From Pseudoteredinibacter isoporae (GTDB lineage Bacteria > Pseudomonadota > Gammaproteobacteria > Pseudomonadales > Cellvibrionaceae), in assembly GCF_011602085.1 (NCBI RefSeq), contig NZ_JAAONY010000002.1, positions 1,054,001 through 1,118,000 of the forward strand: a stretch of DNA of 64,000 nucleotides. The letters run 5' to 3'. Positions within the stretch are counted from its first letter, which is position 1. Each line of letters starts with the position of its first letter. The position numbers and the translations under genes are program-made. The notes under the pieces were generated by a model that made no database searches, was not told the origin of the DNA, and was given only the letters and a program-made list of their open reading frames with translations. Below are positions 18,044-27,132 of the stretch, one piece after another.

Positions 18044-18799
18044 TTAGATGGAACGAACGTCGCCGCTGCCATTGTCGCGAACAGAGACTTTCGGCGAGCC
18101 TTTGTAGCGAATATCGCCGCTGCCGGAGACGCCAGCGCTCAGCTCTTCAGAAACGTTCAGCACGATATCACCGGAACCGTTTACCCGCGCCTGGGCTCGC
18201 TTGGCTTCCATGTTCAAGGCATCAATATCACCACTGCCGTTGACCTTAATTTTCAGATCTTTCGCGCTGCCGTCAGCAACAATATCTCCGCTGCCATTCA
18301 CTTCCAGTTGCAATCCACCAACATTCATTTCGTCCAGATTGATATCACCGGAACCATAGATGCGGGCTGCAAAATCCGACATGGGCTCATCACCACGAAC
18401 GTCGATATCTCCGGAACCATAGACCTTCACGGCTTCCAGTTCAGGTACTTCGATATCAATCTTGGTACCGATGCGTGTGCTGTAGCTCTTGTCACTGCCA
18501 ATGACCAACGTGTCGCCTTTGATGGTGAAGCTCACATTGTTCAACAGGTTATCGTCGGTGGTCAGGGTTATCTGCTGGGATTTACCCAAGCGGATGGTGA
18601 CATCAGCGGAGGAATTTAAACGCAGCTTTTCAAAGTCGCCAATATCAATGCTCTGGGTCGATTTATTTCCCGAGCCTTTGATACGACCAGATTCATAAGC
18701 CCAATCCTCACCTTCCAGATCCAGATGGATATGACAGGCAGAAAGTGAAACGGCGGCCAGGGCGATAGCGGCAAGTTTTGTACAACGACGTAGTTTCAT
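18044..18799 (-). CDS. GIN-domain (DUF2807) lipoprotein
   Basis: A 251-residue exported protein with lipobox LSAC (Cys22). The rest is a right-handed beta-helix-like GIN domain in which the motif GSGDI (or GSGDV) recurs about eight times at spacings near 15-20 residues (for example VYGSGDIDVRG, VNGSGDIVADG, NGSGDIRYKG variants). Such domains are found as heads of putative adhesins and envelope lipoproteins; their function is not established. It has its own promoter region shared with the divergent AraC gene. Confidence 0.85.
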   Translation of the reverse strand: MKLRRCTKLAAIALAAVSLSACHIHLDLEGEDWAYESGRIKGSGNKSTQSIDIGDFEKLRLNSSADVTIRLGKSQQITLTTDDNLLNNVSFTIKGDTLVIGSDKSYSTRIGTKIDIEVPELEAVKVYGSGDIDVRGDEPMSDFAARIYGSGDINLDEMNVGGLQLEVNGSGDIVADGSAKDLKIKVNGSGDIDALNMEAKRAQARVNGSGDIVLNVSEELSAGVSGSGDIRYKGSPKVSVRDNGSGDVRSI

Positions 18800-19100
18800 A
18801 AGGTTGTCTCTAGCTCTTCTAATGACTTTTCATTACTGGCTTAGACGAGCCATCCGGCCAAAATGGTTACATCCATCGAAATAAAATTTATCTTACATGT
18901 AATTTAAGGCTATAAGTGCCAAGCGCTTAATAACCTTTAGTAACAAAGGAAAAAAATGGCTATTCAAAAAACGCAGGGATTATGCAAAAAACTCCGGATT
19001 CCATGATTTCGGTGCCGGGAGAACTGGTCAGGGAGGAATCGGATGGGTATATTGCCAGAATAGCAAAAAAGCCTTAGACAATAATAAGACGGCCGCCGAG
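18800..19100. other. Divergent intergenic region, GIN gene / AraC gene
   Basis: 301 bases with no credible gene. It is AT-rich in the middle and holds a 10-bp palindrome TTACATGTAA at 18893-18902, a possible regulator site. A similar but imperfect copy (TTACATGTGA) lies near 22224 upstream of the TonB-dependent receptor. Confidence 0.4.
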
Positions 19101-20066
19101 ATGATCATTTTACCGAAACATGAGCTTTTCCACTCCGACAACCTCGACTATGTGCGAGCCGAGGTGGCCAAGGTCTATTGCGACCACAAGCTGGGCATGG
19201 CCCGAGGCAGCCGCCTGAATGCCCGCCACCACCACGCCAAAATGAATAAAATCTCGCTCAACTATATGCGTTACGGCAATGAAGTTGAGATCGAACCCGG
19301 TGAATTGGATCGCTTTTTCCTGATACAGCTCCCCCTCAGCGGTTGGGCTGAAATCAATTCTGGCAAACAGAGTGTTATCTCCACCGAACATTGCGCATCG
19401 ATTCCCTCGCCCAATAAACATTTATCCATGCGCTGGAGCGATAACTGTGAGCAATTGATGGTGCAGATTTCCCGGCAGGCCATTGAACAACAACTCTCTG
19501 CGATGATTGCCAGGCCTCTTAATCAACCGCTTGAATTTGATCTACTGATGAAAGGCGAACAACCCAAGGTTCGCGCCTGGTGGCGACTGATTGATTATAT
19601 GCTGACCGAGTTTGAGTCCAGCTGTCCGATCAGCAGCAGTCCGGCCGCAGAACATATGGAACAGTTGATCATTACCCAGTTGTTACATGCCCAGCAACAC
19701 AATTACAGCGAGGCTTTGCAGGCAAAGGGGCAATCCATTGCACCGGCCCATGTTAAAAAAGCCGAGGAATACATCCGCAATCACATCACCCAGGCTATCA
19801 CCATCGATGATCTTGTGCGTGAAACCGGTGTGAGTCCCCGCTCCCTGCACGAGGGCTTTCGCAAATTCCGCGGCCAAAGCCCTCTCAGTTATTTACGCGC
19901 GCTTCGTCTGGAACATGCTCGCAAGGATTTGCTGGCAGCAAACGGTGACAGCGTAACTTCTATCGCCACTCGCTGGGGCTTTACTCAATTAGGCCGCTTT
20001 TCTGTGACCTACAAAGAGGTCTATGGCGAATCACCCTCAGAGACGTTTAAGAAGGCCGTTTACTGA
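19101..20066 (+). CDS. AraC family transcriptional regulator
   Basis: A 321-residue regulator. The N-terminal 200 residues form an AraC-binding-like sensor domain (FLIQLPLSGWAEINSG). The C-terminal AraC HTH pair covers about 220-320: first helix-turn-helix ITIDDLVRETGVSPRSLHEGF, then DSVTSIATRWGFTQLGRFSVTYKEVYGESP. The layout matches activators of aromatic or aliphatic catabolic genes. Target genes are probably the flanking SDR, flavin reductase or monooxygenase genes, but no site is proven. The ribosome site is weak, so the start is tentative. Confidence 0.88.
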   Translation: MIILPKHELFHSDNLDYVRAEVAKVYCDHKLGMARGSRLNARHHHAKMNKISLNYMRYGNEVEIEPGELDRFFLIQLPLSGWAEINSGKQSVISTEHCASIPSPNKHLSMRWSDNCEQLMVQISRQAIEQQLSAMIARPLNQPLEFDLLMKGEQPKVRAWWRLIDYMLTEFESSCPISSSPAAEHMEQLIITQLLHAQQHNYSEALQAKGQSIAPAHVKKAEEYIRNHITQAITIDDLVRETGVSPRSLHEGFRKFRGQSPLSYLRALRLEHARKDLLAANGDSVTSIATRWGFTQLGRFSVTYKEVYGESPSETFKKAVY

Positions 20067-20102
20067 TCGCGGTTTTTCCATTTTAGAATCACAGGTATAA
20101 AA

Positions 20103-20123
20103 AAACCCACACGAGGTGGGTTT
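20103..20123. terminator. Terminator between AraC and SDR genes
   Basis: Stem AAACCCAC/GTGGGTTT with 5-base loop between convergent genes. Read on the - strand it is followed by seven T, so it ends the SDR transcript. Confidence 0.75.
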
Positions 20124-20152
20124 GACGAAGTGGGTCATAATAAGCACAAGAC

Positions 20153-20965
20153 TTAACTCGACTTGGATTCCTCCACTGCGCGCATCATCGCGACCATACA
20201 GGACTCTGAAGCTTCCGGCCCCAAGGCCGAGTAACCTCCGTCCACAGGCAGCTCGGCACCAGTGATAAAAGACGCGTGATCAGAACAGAGAAACAACACC
20301 GCATCAGCCACCTCTTCCGCTTCCACTACTCGGCCCAATGGCTGGTAGTTGGCGCAAACCTGATCCGCAATCTCGCGATTGTTCTCAGTTAGACCCGCTA
20401 CCGGCACGCTCCAGGTAATGCCGGCCATAACGGTGTTTACACGTATCTTATCCTTGGCCAGATCCAAAGCCATATTGCGGGTCAGCTGGTGAACAGCCGC
20501 TTTGGATACGGGATAAGTCCAGCGGTCCGCCTGGGCAATATTGGAAGAGATACTGCCAAAATTCACCACTGCGGCGCCGTTGCTTTTGCACAAATGGGGA
20601 TAGGCTTCCCGTACTAAGATGGCATGGCCATTAATATTGGTATCAAAGGTATCCCGCCATTGCTGTCGACTGGAATTGATGCCCTCATCGGCGTAAAGCG
20701 CCGCCACATTGATCACAAAATCCAGCTGACCAAAGGTTTCCAGAGTGGCCTGCACCAGGCGCTTGATATCATCATCCTGCTGCAAATCTGTTGCGGTGAA
20801 GGCCGCCGACTCTCCAAGCTCGGCCGCCAGAGCCTCACCTACGTTCGCACTGCGAGCCGCAATCATCACCTTGACCCCTGCCCCTAATAACGCTCGACTG
20901 ACCGCTTCACCAATACTGGCAGCACCACCCGTAACAATTGCCACCTTGCCTTGTAATCCACGCAT
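20153..20965 (-). CDS. SDR family oxidoreductase
   Basis: A 270-residue classical short-chain dehydrogenase. Cofactor motif TGGAASIGEA (usual form TGxxxGIG, here with Ala-Ser before Ile-Gly), the structural NVAALYADEG in place of NNAG, catalytic Ser in GSISSN, and YPVSK as YxxxK. The C-terminal PVDGGYSALG is typical. The tail after it (about 20 residues, Met/Glu-rich) is longer than usual. It lies 54 bases downstream of the flavin reductase gene on the same strand and is likely co-transcribed. The substrate is unknown; an alcohol or diol made by the monooxygenase system is a reasonable guess. Confidence 0.85.
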   Translation of the reverse strand: MRGLQGKVAIVTGGAASIGEAVSRALLGAGVKVMIAARSANVGEALAAELGESAAFTATDLQQDDDIKRLVQATLETFGQLDFVINVAALYADEGINSSRQQWRDTFDTNINGHAILVREAYPHLCKSNGAAVVNFGSISSNIAQADRWTYPVSKAAVHQLTRNMALDLAKDKIRVNTVMAGITWSVPVAGLTENNREIADQVCANYQPLGRVVEAEEVADAVLFLCSDHASFITGAELPVDGGYSALGPEASESCMVAMMRAVEESKSS

Positions 20966-21019
20966 AGTTTTTCCTCTTTATTCTGATCAGGAGTATTGTT
21001 TGTACTGAAAGCTGCTCGT

Positions 21020-21985
21020 TTATACCGTCCAGGCAATCAGCTTTCTCAAAGATGTTTTCAATTGTCGGGCTTCTTCCGCTGTAAATACGCCCAGGGCATC
21101 GGCTTCATTACTTTTGGCGGCTTTTAACATAGGCTCCAATCGTTGTTCGCCAGCCTCGCTGAGATGAATTCGGGTTTCCTCTTCCGTGTACTCTCGCTTC
21201 AACAAACCCAGCGTTTCCAGATGACGCAGATGCTCATTAACTTCATCTTCAGAAAGAATCGAGTTGTGAATCAGTTCCTCCAGCGTGCAGCCAGAAACGC
21301 CACCAAGTGAAGCCAACACTCGAAATTCGTTTTCATCCAAACCTTGCTCTCGGAGTACGACTTTGAGTTTTTGCATAATATGCTCAAAGCTTTTGCCCAC
21401 CAGATAATGCAGATAGTCATCGACAAAAGCCGGGCTTTGATCCGCCTCTTCGCGGGCATCTTGATTACAGGGGTGAAAACTCGATACGACATAACGTCCG
21501 GAGTGAAACATTAAACCTTTGCGTCCACTGGTGTCGAAATCCAAAACTTCACCTACAATAATCAGGTGATCTCCGCCCTCATAGACATGGCAGGTCCGGC
21601 ACTGAAACCGTGCAGCGCAGCCTTTAAGCAGAGGCGCACCTCCGATACCGGTTTCAAACTCAATGCCTGCAAACTTATCGTCCTGTTGACGTGCAAAATG
21701 ATTGGACAGCGACACTTGATCCGCCGCCAGAACATTCACAGCAAAGTATTCGGCATTTTCATACACCGGCAAGCTACGGGCGCGCTTATCAATACTCCAA
21801 AGCACCAGAGGTGGGTCCAGAGATACCGAGTTAAAACTGCTGGCAGTTGTGCCTACATAAATGTTCTTGGATTCTTCCGAATCACTTTTAGCGGTTACCA
21901 CCGTCACGCCGGTGGCAAAGCTGCCAAGCGCCTGACGAAACGCCATGGGATCAATAGTGAAGTTTTCCTGTGCGGTACTGGGCAT
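21020..21985 (-). CDS. Flavin reductase fused to a MarR-like winged-helix domain
   Basis: The ATG at 21985 (MPSTAQENF) is preferred over an upstream frame start; 321 residues. Residues 1-170 form a flavin reductase-like FMN/FAD domain (FRQALGSFATGVTVVTA, TASSFNSVSLDPPLVLW, FAVNVLAADQ). Residues about 185-321 look like a MarR-type domain (ENEFRVLASLGGVSGCTLEELIH, then HLRHLETLGLLKREY). This arrangement is known from the C1 reductase of Acinetobacter 4-hydroxyphenylacetate hydroxylase, where the MarR-like part is an effector-binding autoinhibitory domain. It could supply reduced flavin to the StyA-like enzyme at 14970. The SDR follows on the same strand. Confidence 0.85.
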   Translation of the reverse strand: MPSTAQENFTIDPMAFRQALGSFATGVTVVTAKSDSEESKNIYVGTTASSFNSVSLDPPLVLWSIDKRARSLPVYENAEYFAVNVLAADQVSLSNHFARQQDDKFAGIEFETGIGGAPLLKGCAARFQCRTCHVYEGGDHLIIVGEVLDFDTSGRKGLMFHSGRYVVSSFHPCNQDAREEADQSPAFVDDYLHYLVGKSFEHIMQKLKVVLREQGLDENEFRVLASLGGVSGCTLEELIHNSILSEDEVNEHLRHLETLGLLKREYTEEETRIHLSEAGEQRLEPMLKAAKSNEADALGVFTAEEARQLKTSLRKLIAWTV

Positions 21986-22292
21986 AATCTTTATCTCTTT
22001 CTCATTGCACCAAGTTGGCCAGACGGAATCTCGGCCAGATGTCACGTCGACTCTTGCTAACCATGCTATTGGCAGCGGGCATTCCTTTGATATGCGAAAA
22101 ATGACTCAGTTATGCAGTGCAAGCGGATTCTTGACACCAGGGAATAAGAGATGAATTTCAATATTCAGGAACAATGAATCGCCTAGCACTTTCTGCATAT
22201 CCTCTGCAAAAAGCGAATAGTTAATTACATGTGAAGTATTCAAACTCAGGCTCAAGACAATAAACAATAATGATATGCCCGAGGATATGATT
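21986..22292. other. Divergent intergenic region, flavin reductase / TonB receptor
   Basis: 307 bases without a credible gene. It holds a direct repeat GGCCAGA at 22017-22023 and 22033-22039 (16-base period) and an AT-rich stretch near the receptor start; either could be part of a regulated divergent promoter. Confidence 0.35.
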
Positions 22293-24698
22293 ATGAGCCC
22301 ACGGCCAAAAAACTTAGCCGGCGCAATCCAAGCTGCGCTTCCAAAATCCGTAAAGACAAACTCTGCAAGCATCACCATGAGCTTGCTCTGTGGCGGCGCC
22401 TTGTTTGCGACAAGCGCGCCCTCTTTCGCGCAGGAGGGTAAACACTGGCAGATCGAAGAAGTCACCGTGACTGCCCGTAAGCGCGAAGAAAGTTTGCAGG
22501 ATACCCCCATTGCCGTAACCGCCTTTAGCGGCGAAGGCATGGAGAAGCGTGGCATGACCCAGCTTAATGGCATCGCCGCCTACAGCCCCAATATGAGCTT
22601 CCAAAGCAATCCCAGTTTTGGCGGCGCTTCAAACGCCGCCTCCATTTATATTCGCGGTGTGGGACAAAAAGAATTTCTTCCCACCACCGAGCCAGGCGTT
22701 GGGCTCTATGTCGATGGCGTTTATATTGCTCGCAGTGTCGGAGCGATCCTGGATCTGGTAGACATTGCCCAGGTCGAAGTGTTGCGAGGCCCACAGGGAA
22801 CCCTGTTTGGTCGAAACACCATCGGCGGAGCCATCAGTATCACCAGTCAAAAGCCCAGCGAAGAGTTTTCCGGGAAAATCAGTACCACCGTGGGCACTGA
22901 CAGTAAACGGGTAATCAAAGGCAGTGTCGACATTCCTCTAAGCGAAAATGTATTGAGCCGAATTTCCTTCGCCGACATGCAGCAGGATGGCTATGTACAA
23001 CGCAGTGATGGCCTGGACCTCGGGGATGACAATACTCAAACCGGACGATTGAATGTGCTGTGGACGCCCAGCGACGCCAGCGAAGTGAATTTTTCCGTAG
23101 AATTCTCAAAGGATCGGGAAAATGGTCCAGCCATGACTCTGCTTGGAATCAATCTTGGCAATCCGATCGACCCTGAAACACCACCAATGGCCGTGATCCA
23201 TAATGTTGGCGCCAACGCTGCCGCTGGCGCAACAAATGGCGCTCCCTGTGCGACCCCGGATATGCCCATCAATCTCGCGGTACCTGGCTGTTACGATCTG
23301 CGTTACCAAGTCGGGAGCGATCGAAACCTGGGAACAGCACCGGCGTTTTCTGACAGCGATTTTATGGCCAGTAATTTGAACGTCAGCATAGACATCACTG
23401 ATCAACTGAGCTTTAAATCCATTACGGCCTGGCGCGATCTCGATGCCACATTCGCGCGCGATGGCGATCATTCTCCTCATCGGGTATCTCAGTTCCACGA
23501 TACTCTGGAACAACAACAATTTACCCAGGAGTTTCAGTTACTCGGCAATCACTTTGACGATTCCCTGAATTGGATCTTTGGTCTTTACTATTTCAATGAA
23601 GACGGAAACAACGTCAACACACTCGACTTCGTGATGTCCAACTTCACCAGTGGCGGCCGTTTTGAAAACACCTCTAAAGCCGCTTTTGGCCAGGCTACCT
23701 GGAACGCCAACGACTGGTTCAGCTTAACCATGGGTTTGCGCTACACCGAGGAAGATAAATCCTTCTCTCCCGATCAGGTGATTTTAAATAATTACTTTGC
23801 CGGTTCAGGTCACCCATTGCTTGACGCCCCCTTTATGCAGGTTGGTACAAGAGTGTTACCTCTGGCCACCGATAGCCAGTCGATTTCCGAACTCACCCCA
23901 ATGATCAACGCCAGCCTTCATATCAGCGAAGAACTGATGGTCTACAGCAGTTATTCGGAAGGCTTTAAGTCGGGTGGCTTTACCCAACGCGTATTCCCGC
24001 CTCAGGTTGCCGGTTTTACAGCGCCAGCAGGTGCCAGCGATCAGGAATTGATTCCGGATTTTGCACCCGAATTTGTGGAAGTTTATGAACTCGGCGCTAA
24101 GTATTCGGGCCTGGACGGTCGCCTGCGCTTGAACGGTGCTGTGTTCCATACCAACTATGACGATTTACAGGTGCAAGTATTTACCAGTGTCGCCCCGGTC
24201 ACCAAAAATGCGGCCTCAGCCAAGATCACGGGTTGGGAATTGGAGTTGCAATGGCTGCCCGCGGAAAGCTGGTTAATCGAAGCGAGCTACGGCTACCTGA
24301 ATGCCCGTTACGATGACATATCCTTTGACGAAACCTTTATCCGCCCGGACAACGAGTTCGAACGCGTACCGGAAAAAACCGCCAGCCTGGCGATCAATCA
24401 TGACTGGGATCTCGCCGACGCCGGCACTCTGAGTGCCCGCATCGATTGGTCATATCGCTCGAAGGAATATATGGATTCTTTCAATACCGAACTGATTGCC
24501 CAACCAAGCTATGATTTGATCAATGCCAATCTGAACTGGAGCAGTTCCGATGAACAATGGGAACTCATGTTGGCTTTGAAAAATATCAGCGATGAGCAGT
24601 ACCTGATGACAGGAATCATCGGTGATGCCTTCCAGACTTATGAAGGCATATATAATCGCGGACGGGAATTCAGCTTAACAGCGCAGTATCATTTTTAA
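22293..24698 (+). CDS. TonB-dependent receptor
   Basis: The third ATG (22293) is preferred, with GAGGA 7 bases upstream; 801 residues. An unusually long N-region precedes the signal peptide core, with likely cleavage after APSFA near residue 46. A TonB-box-like stretch (IEEVTVTARKREESLQ) leads into the plug domain, which has the RGPQGTLFGRNTIGGAI motif. The barrel ends in an aromatic residue (FSLTAQYHF). This belongs to the large receptor group common in marine and sphingomonad-like bacteria that import hydrophobic or complex carbon sources. Substrate unknown; divergence from the flavin reductase operon suggests it takes up the substrate degraded there. Confidence 0.92.
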   Translation: MSPRPKNLAGAIQAALPKSVKTNSASITMSLLCGGALFATSAPSFAQEGKHWQIEEVTVTARKREESLQDTPIAVTAFSGEGMEKRGMTQLNGIAAYSPNMSFQSNPSFGGASNAASIYIRGVGQKEFLPTTEPGVGLYVDGVYIARSVGAILDLVDIAQVEVLRGPQGTLFGRNTIGGAISITSQKPSEEFSGKISTTVGTDSKRVIKGSVDIPLSENVLSRISFADMQQDGYVQRSDGLDLGDDNTQTGRLNVLWTPSDASEVNFSVEFSKDRENGPAMTLLGINLGNPIDPETPPMAVIHNVGANAAAGATNGAPCATPDMPINLAVPGCYDLRYQVGSDRNLGTAPAFSDSDFMASNLNVSIDITDQLSFKSITAWRDLDATFARDGDHSPHRVSQFHDTLEQQQFTQEFQLLGNHFDDSLNWIFGLYYFNEDGNNVNTLDFVMSNFTSGGRFENTSKAAFGQATWNANDWFSLTMGLRYTEEDKSFSPDQVILNNYFAGSGHPLLDAPFMQVGTRVLPLATDSQSISELTPMINASLHISEELMVYSSYSEGFKSGGFTQRVFPPQVAGFTAPAGASDQELIPDFAPEFVEVYELGAKYSGLDGRLRLNGAVFHTNYDDLQVQVFTSVAPVTKNAASAKITGWELELQWLPAESWLIEASYGYLNARYDDISFDETFIRPDNEFERVPEKTASLAINHDWDLADAGTLSARIDWSYRSKEYMDSFNTELIAQPSYDLINANLNWSSSDEQWELMLALKNISDEQYLMTGIIGDAFQTYEGIYNRGREFSLTAQYHF

Positions 24699-24722
24699 GT
24701 CTTTGCGAAGGACATAAAAAAG

Positions 24723-24746
24723 CCCGGCCAAGGCCGGGTTTTTTTG
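24723..24746. terminator. Bidirectional terminator, TonB receptor / sugar dehydrogenase
   Basis: Stem CCCGGCC/GGCCGGG with a 2-base loop, flanked by an A-run on the left and seven T on the right, between convergent genes; works for both. Confidence 0.85.
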
Positions 24747-24764
24747 TTGCAACTCACGATTGTT

Positions 24765-26039
24765 TTACAGACGCAAGTCGCTGATATCCTGAGGCAAGAC
24801 GTATTTTAAATCGTAAATCAGCCCTTCTTTCGTGCACAGTTCGCGAATTTTTTCACCACCCATTTCAGAAAACTGTTCATGAGCCACGGCTAAAACGACG
24901 GCACTGTAGTGGCCGTTTTTCAATTCACTGACAGGACGCAGGCCATATTCGGTTTCGACTTCATCATGGTCTACCCAAGGGTCGTAAACATCGACATTAA
25001 AATGAAAATCTTCCAAACCTTTTACAACGTCATAAACTCGTGAGTTACGAACGTCCGGGCAGTTTTCCTTAAAAGTAAAACCCATCACCAACACATTACT
25101 TTGGGCAACCGCCGCACCCTTGCGCAACATTTCTTTCACCAGGGTATCGGCCACATAACCACCCATGCCATCGTTAATGCGACGGCTGGCAATAATAATA
25201 TCCGGTATGTAACCTGCGGCCTGCGCTTTGTGAGACAGGTAGTACGGATCAATGCCGATACAATGTCCGCCCACTAAACCGGGACGGAAAGGTAAGAAAT
25301 TCCACTTGCTGCCCGCCGCCAACAACACCTCTTCGGTATCAATATCGAGGGCATTGAAAATCAGGGCCAGCTCATTCACCAGAGCAATGTTCACATCGCG
25401 TTGGGTGTTCTCAATCACCTTGGCCGCTTCCGCGACCTTGATGGAACTGGCTTTGTAAGTCCCGGCGATAATGATTTTACCGTACATGGCATCAATCAAA
25501 TCAGCCACTTCCGGGGTAGAGCCCGAGGTAATTTTGCGAATATTCGGCAGGCGATTGACCTTGTCACCCGGATTGATTCGCTCAGGGCTGTAGGCCGCAA
25601 AGAAATCGTGATTGAAGCGCAAACCGGAATCGCGTTCCAGAACGGGCACGCAGACTTCCTCTGTTGCACCTGGGTACACGGTGGATTCGTAAACAACAAT
25701 ATCGCCCTTGGCCAGCACCTGGGCGACGGTTTCGCTGGCTTTGCGCAGCGGGTTTAAGTCCGGATTTTTATGGCCATCGATAGGCGTTGGTACGGTCACA
25801 ATATAGACATTGCAATCCGCCATGGCATTCACATCGGTGCTAAAGCTCAGCTCGCCGGCAGCCGCCATTTCTTCATCGGAAACTTCCAGGGTGGAATCGT
25901 GCCCACCATTAAGCTGCTCTACCCGCTGGGTATTGATATCAAAACCGATGGTTTTAAAGTGCTTGGAGAGTTCTACGGCCAGAGGCAGGCCCACATAACC
26001 CAGGCCGATAACAGCAATGTTTAATTGCTCAAGTTGCAT
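24765..26039 (-). CDS. Nucleotide sugar dehydrogenase (TviB/WbpO-like)
   Basis: A 424-residue enzyme of the UDP-glucose/UDP-N-acetylhexosamine 6-dehydrogenase family. NAD motif [18 protein letters not shown], the central [14 protein letters not shown], and the catalytic Cys in [16 protein letters not shown]. It oxidises C6 of a UDP-sugar to the uronic acid in two steps, using NAD+. The sequence style is closest to TviB/WbpO, which act on UDP-GlcNAc or UDP-GalNAc. It is the last gene of the minus-strand polysaccharide cluster, 55 bases after the GT9 gene. Confidence 0.9.
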   Translation of the reverse strand: MQLEQLNIAVIGLGYVGLPLAVELSKHFKTIGFDINTQRVEQLNGGHDSTLEVSDEEMAAAGELSFSTDVNAMADCNVYIVTVPTPIDGHKNPDLNPLRKASETVAQVLAKGDIVVYESTVYPGATEEVCVPVLERDSGLRFNHDFFAAYSPERINPGDKVNRLPNIRKITSGSTPEVADLIDAMYGKIIIAGTYKASSIKVAEAAKVIENTQRDVNIALVNELALIFNALDIDTEEVLLAAGSKWNFLPFRPGLVGGHCIGIDPYYLSHKAQAAGYIPDIIIASRRINDGMGGYVADTLVKEMLRKGAAVAQSNVLVMGFTFKENCPDVRNSRVYDVVKGLEDFHFNVDVYDPWVDHDEVETEYGLRPVSELKNGHYSAVVLAVAHEQFSEMGGEKIRELCTKEGLIYDLKYVLPQDISDLRL

Positions 26040-26094
26040 AATTTACGTCCACTTATACCTAGCGATGGCAAACGGCTAATCCCGTTGCCAGCTA

Positions 26095-27132
26095 TTATCT
26101 TAGCTTTTCCAGAGCTTGCCAAACCTGTTCCGGGCTGACCTTGGCCATGCACTGTTCCGCAGGCTGCTCTTTGAAACAGGCCATTGGCGCCTGCAAAGCA
26201 ACCACTCTATCGCCTATCGGGCGAACCTTGTTGGCATCCGTTGGACCACAGATCACCGCCATTGGAACATCAGCCGCTGCCGCCAAATGAGCCGTCCCCG
26301 TATCATTCGAGACCATATAAGCCGCTTCGCGAGCGATCACAGGAATTTGCAGCAGATCCGTTTTACCACAGAGGTTGACGACGCCTTCGCCAATTTTTTC
26401 AGCCAGTTCAGCGCACAGCTCAACCTCATCCGGTCCGCCCAGAATGACACAGCGCTCAATACCCTTTTCCGCAAAGAGTTTGGCCATGGCACTGTAATTT
26501 TTACTGCCCCAGCGTTTGAGAGCACCACTGAGACTACTGCCCGGCACCAAAATCACAAAGCGTTTGGATTCCAGGCCATGCTGCTCAAGTAAAGCCTTTG
26601 TGCTCTGCTCTGTATCCTGATCCCAGTGAATCATGGGCTTGTTGGTTAAGCAGTCAACGCCCAGACCTTTGGCAGCTGCACGGGTGATTTCGATCGCGTG
26701 TGAACCCTTGGCATATTGAGGCGGGCTCAAACGATAGGGAAAGGCCGGTCGGGTAGCAATACTGAGTTTGGGCGCAGCCAATACCAGCCTTGCAAAACTC
26801 AACAGTAAGCGACTGCGATCATTGCACTGCAGATCGACAATCAGATCGTATTTTTCCTGGCGCAGCATTTTGATCCAGGAAATCGCCGAAGACACGCGTG
26901 GCGCCTTGCGGATTTTCATCACCTGCAACTTGCTGAATCGAGGATCATGCTTGAACAGATTGTGCCAGGGTGGCTCTACGTTCAGGTGAATTTCAGCCGA
27001 TTTAAAATGGCGGCAGATATCTTCCATCACGGCGGAACAGACGACCAGATCGCCCATGCTGCCCCAACGTACTATGAGTATTTTCTTAATTTTTTGAGCG
27101 TCGTCGCTACCCGCAAACACCTTAGGCTCCAT
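26095..27132 (-). CDS. Glycosyltransferase family 9 (heptosyltransferase-like)
   Basis: A 345-residue cytoplasmic or membrane-associated GT9 enzyme. N-terminal KKILIVRWGSMGDLVVCSAV is the typical acceptor-side start, and VSNDTGTAHLAAAADVP is the ADP-heptose site signature. It probably adds a heptose or related sugar to the LPS core. Its ATG lies inside the end of the O-antigen ligase gene (11-base overlap), showing operon coupling. The exact sugar is not known. Confidence 0.88.
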   Translation of the reverse strand: MEPKVFAGSDDAQKIKKILIVRWGSMGDLVVCSAVMEDICRHFKSAEIHLNVEPPWHNLFKHDPRFSKLQVMKIRKAPRVSSAISWIKMLRQEKYDLIVDLQCNDRSRLLLSFARLVLAAPKLSIATRPAFPYRLSPPQYAKGSHAIEITRAAAKGLGVDCLTNKPMIHWDQDTEQSTKALLEQHGLESKRFVILVPGSSLSGALKRWGSKNYSAMAKLFAEKGIERCVILGGPDEVELCAELAEKIGEGVVNLCGKTDLLQIPVIAREAAYMVSNDTGTAHLAAAADVPMAVICGPTDANKVRPIGDRVVALQAPMACFKEQPAEQCMAKVSPEQVWQALEKLR

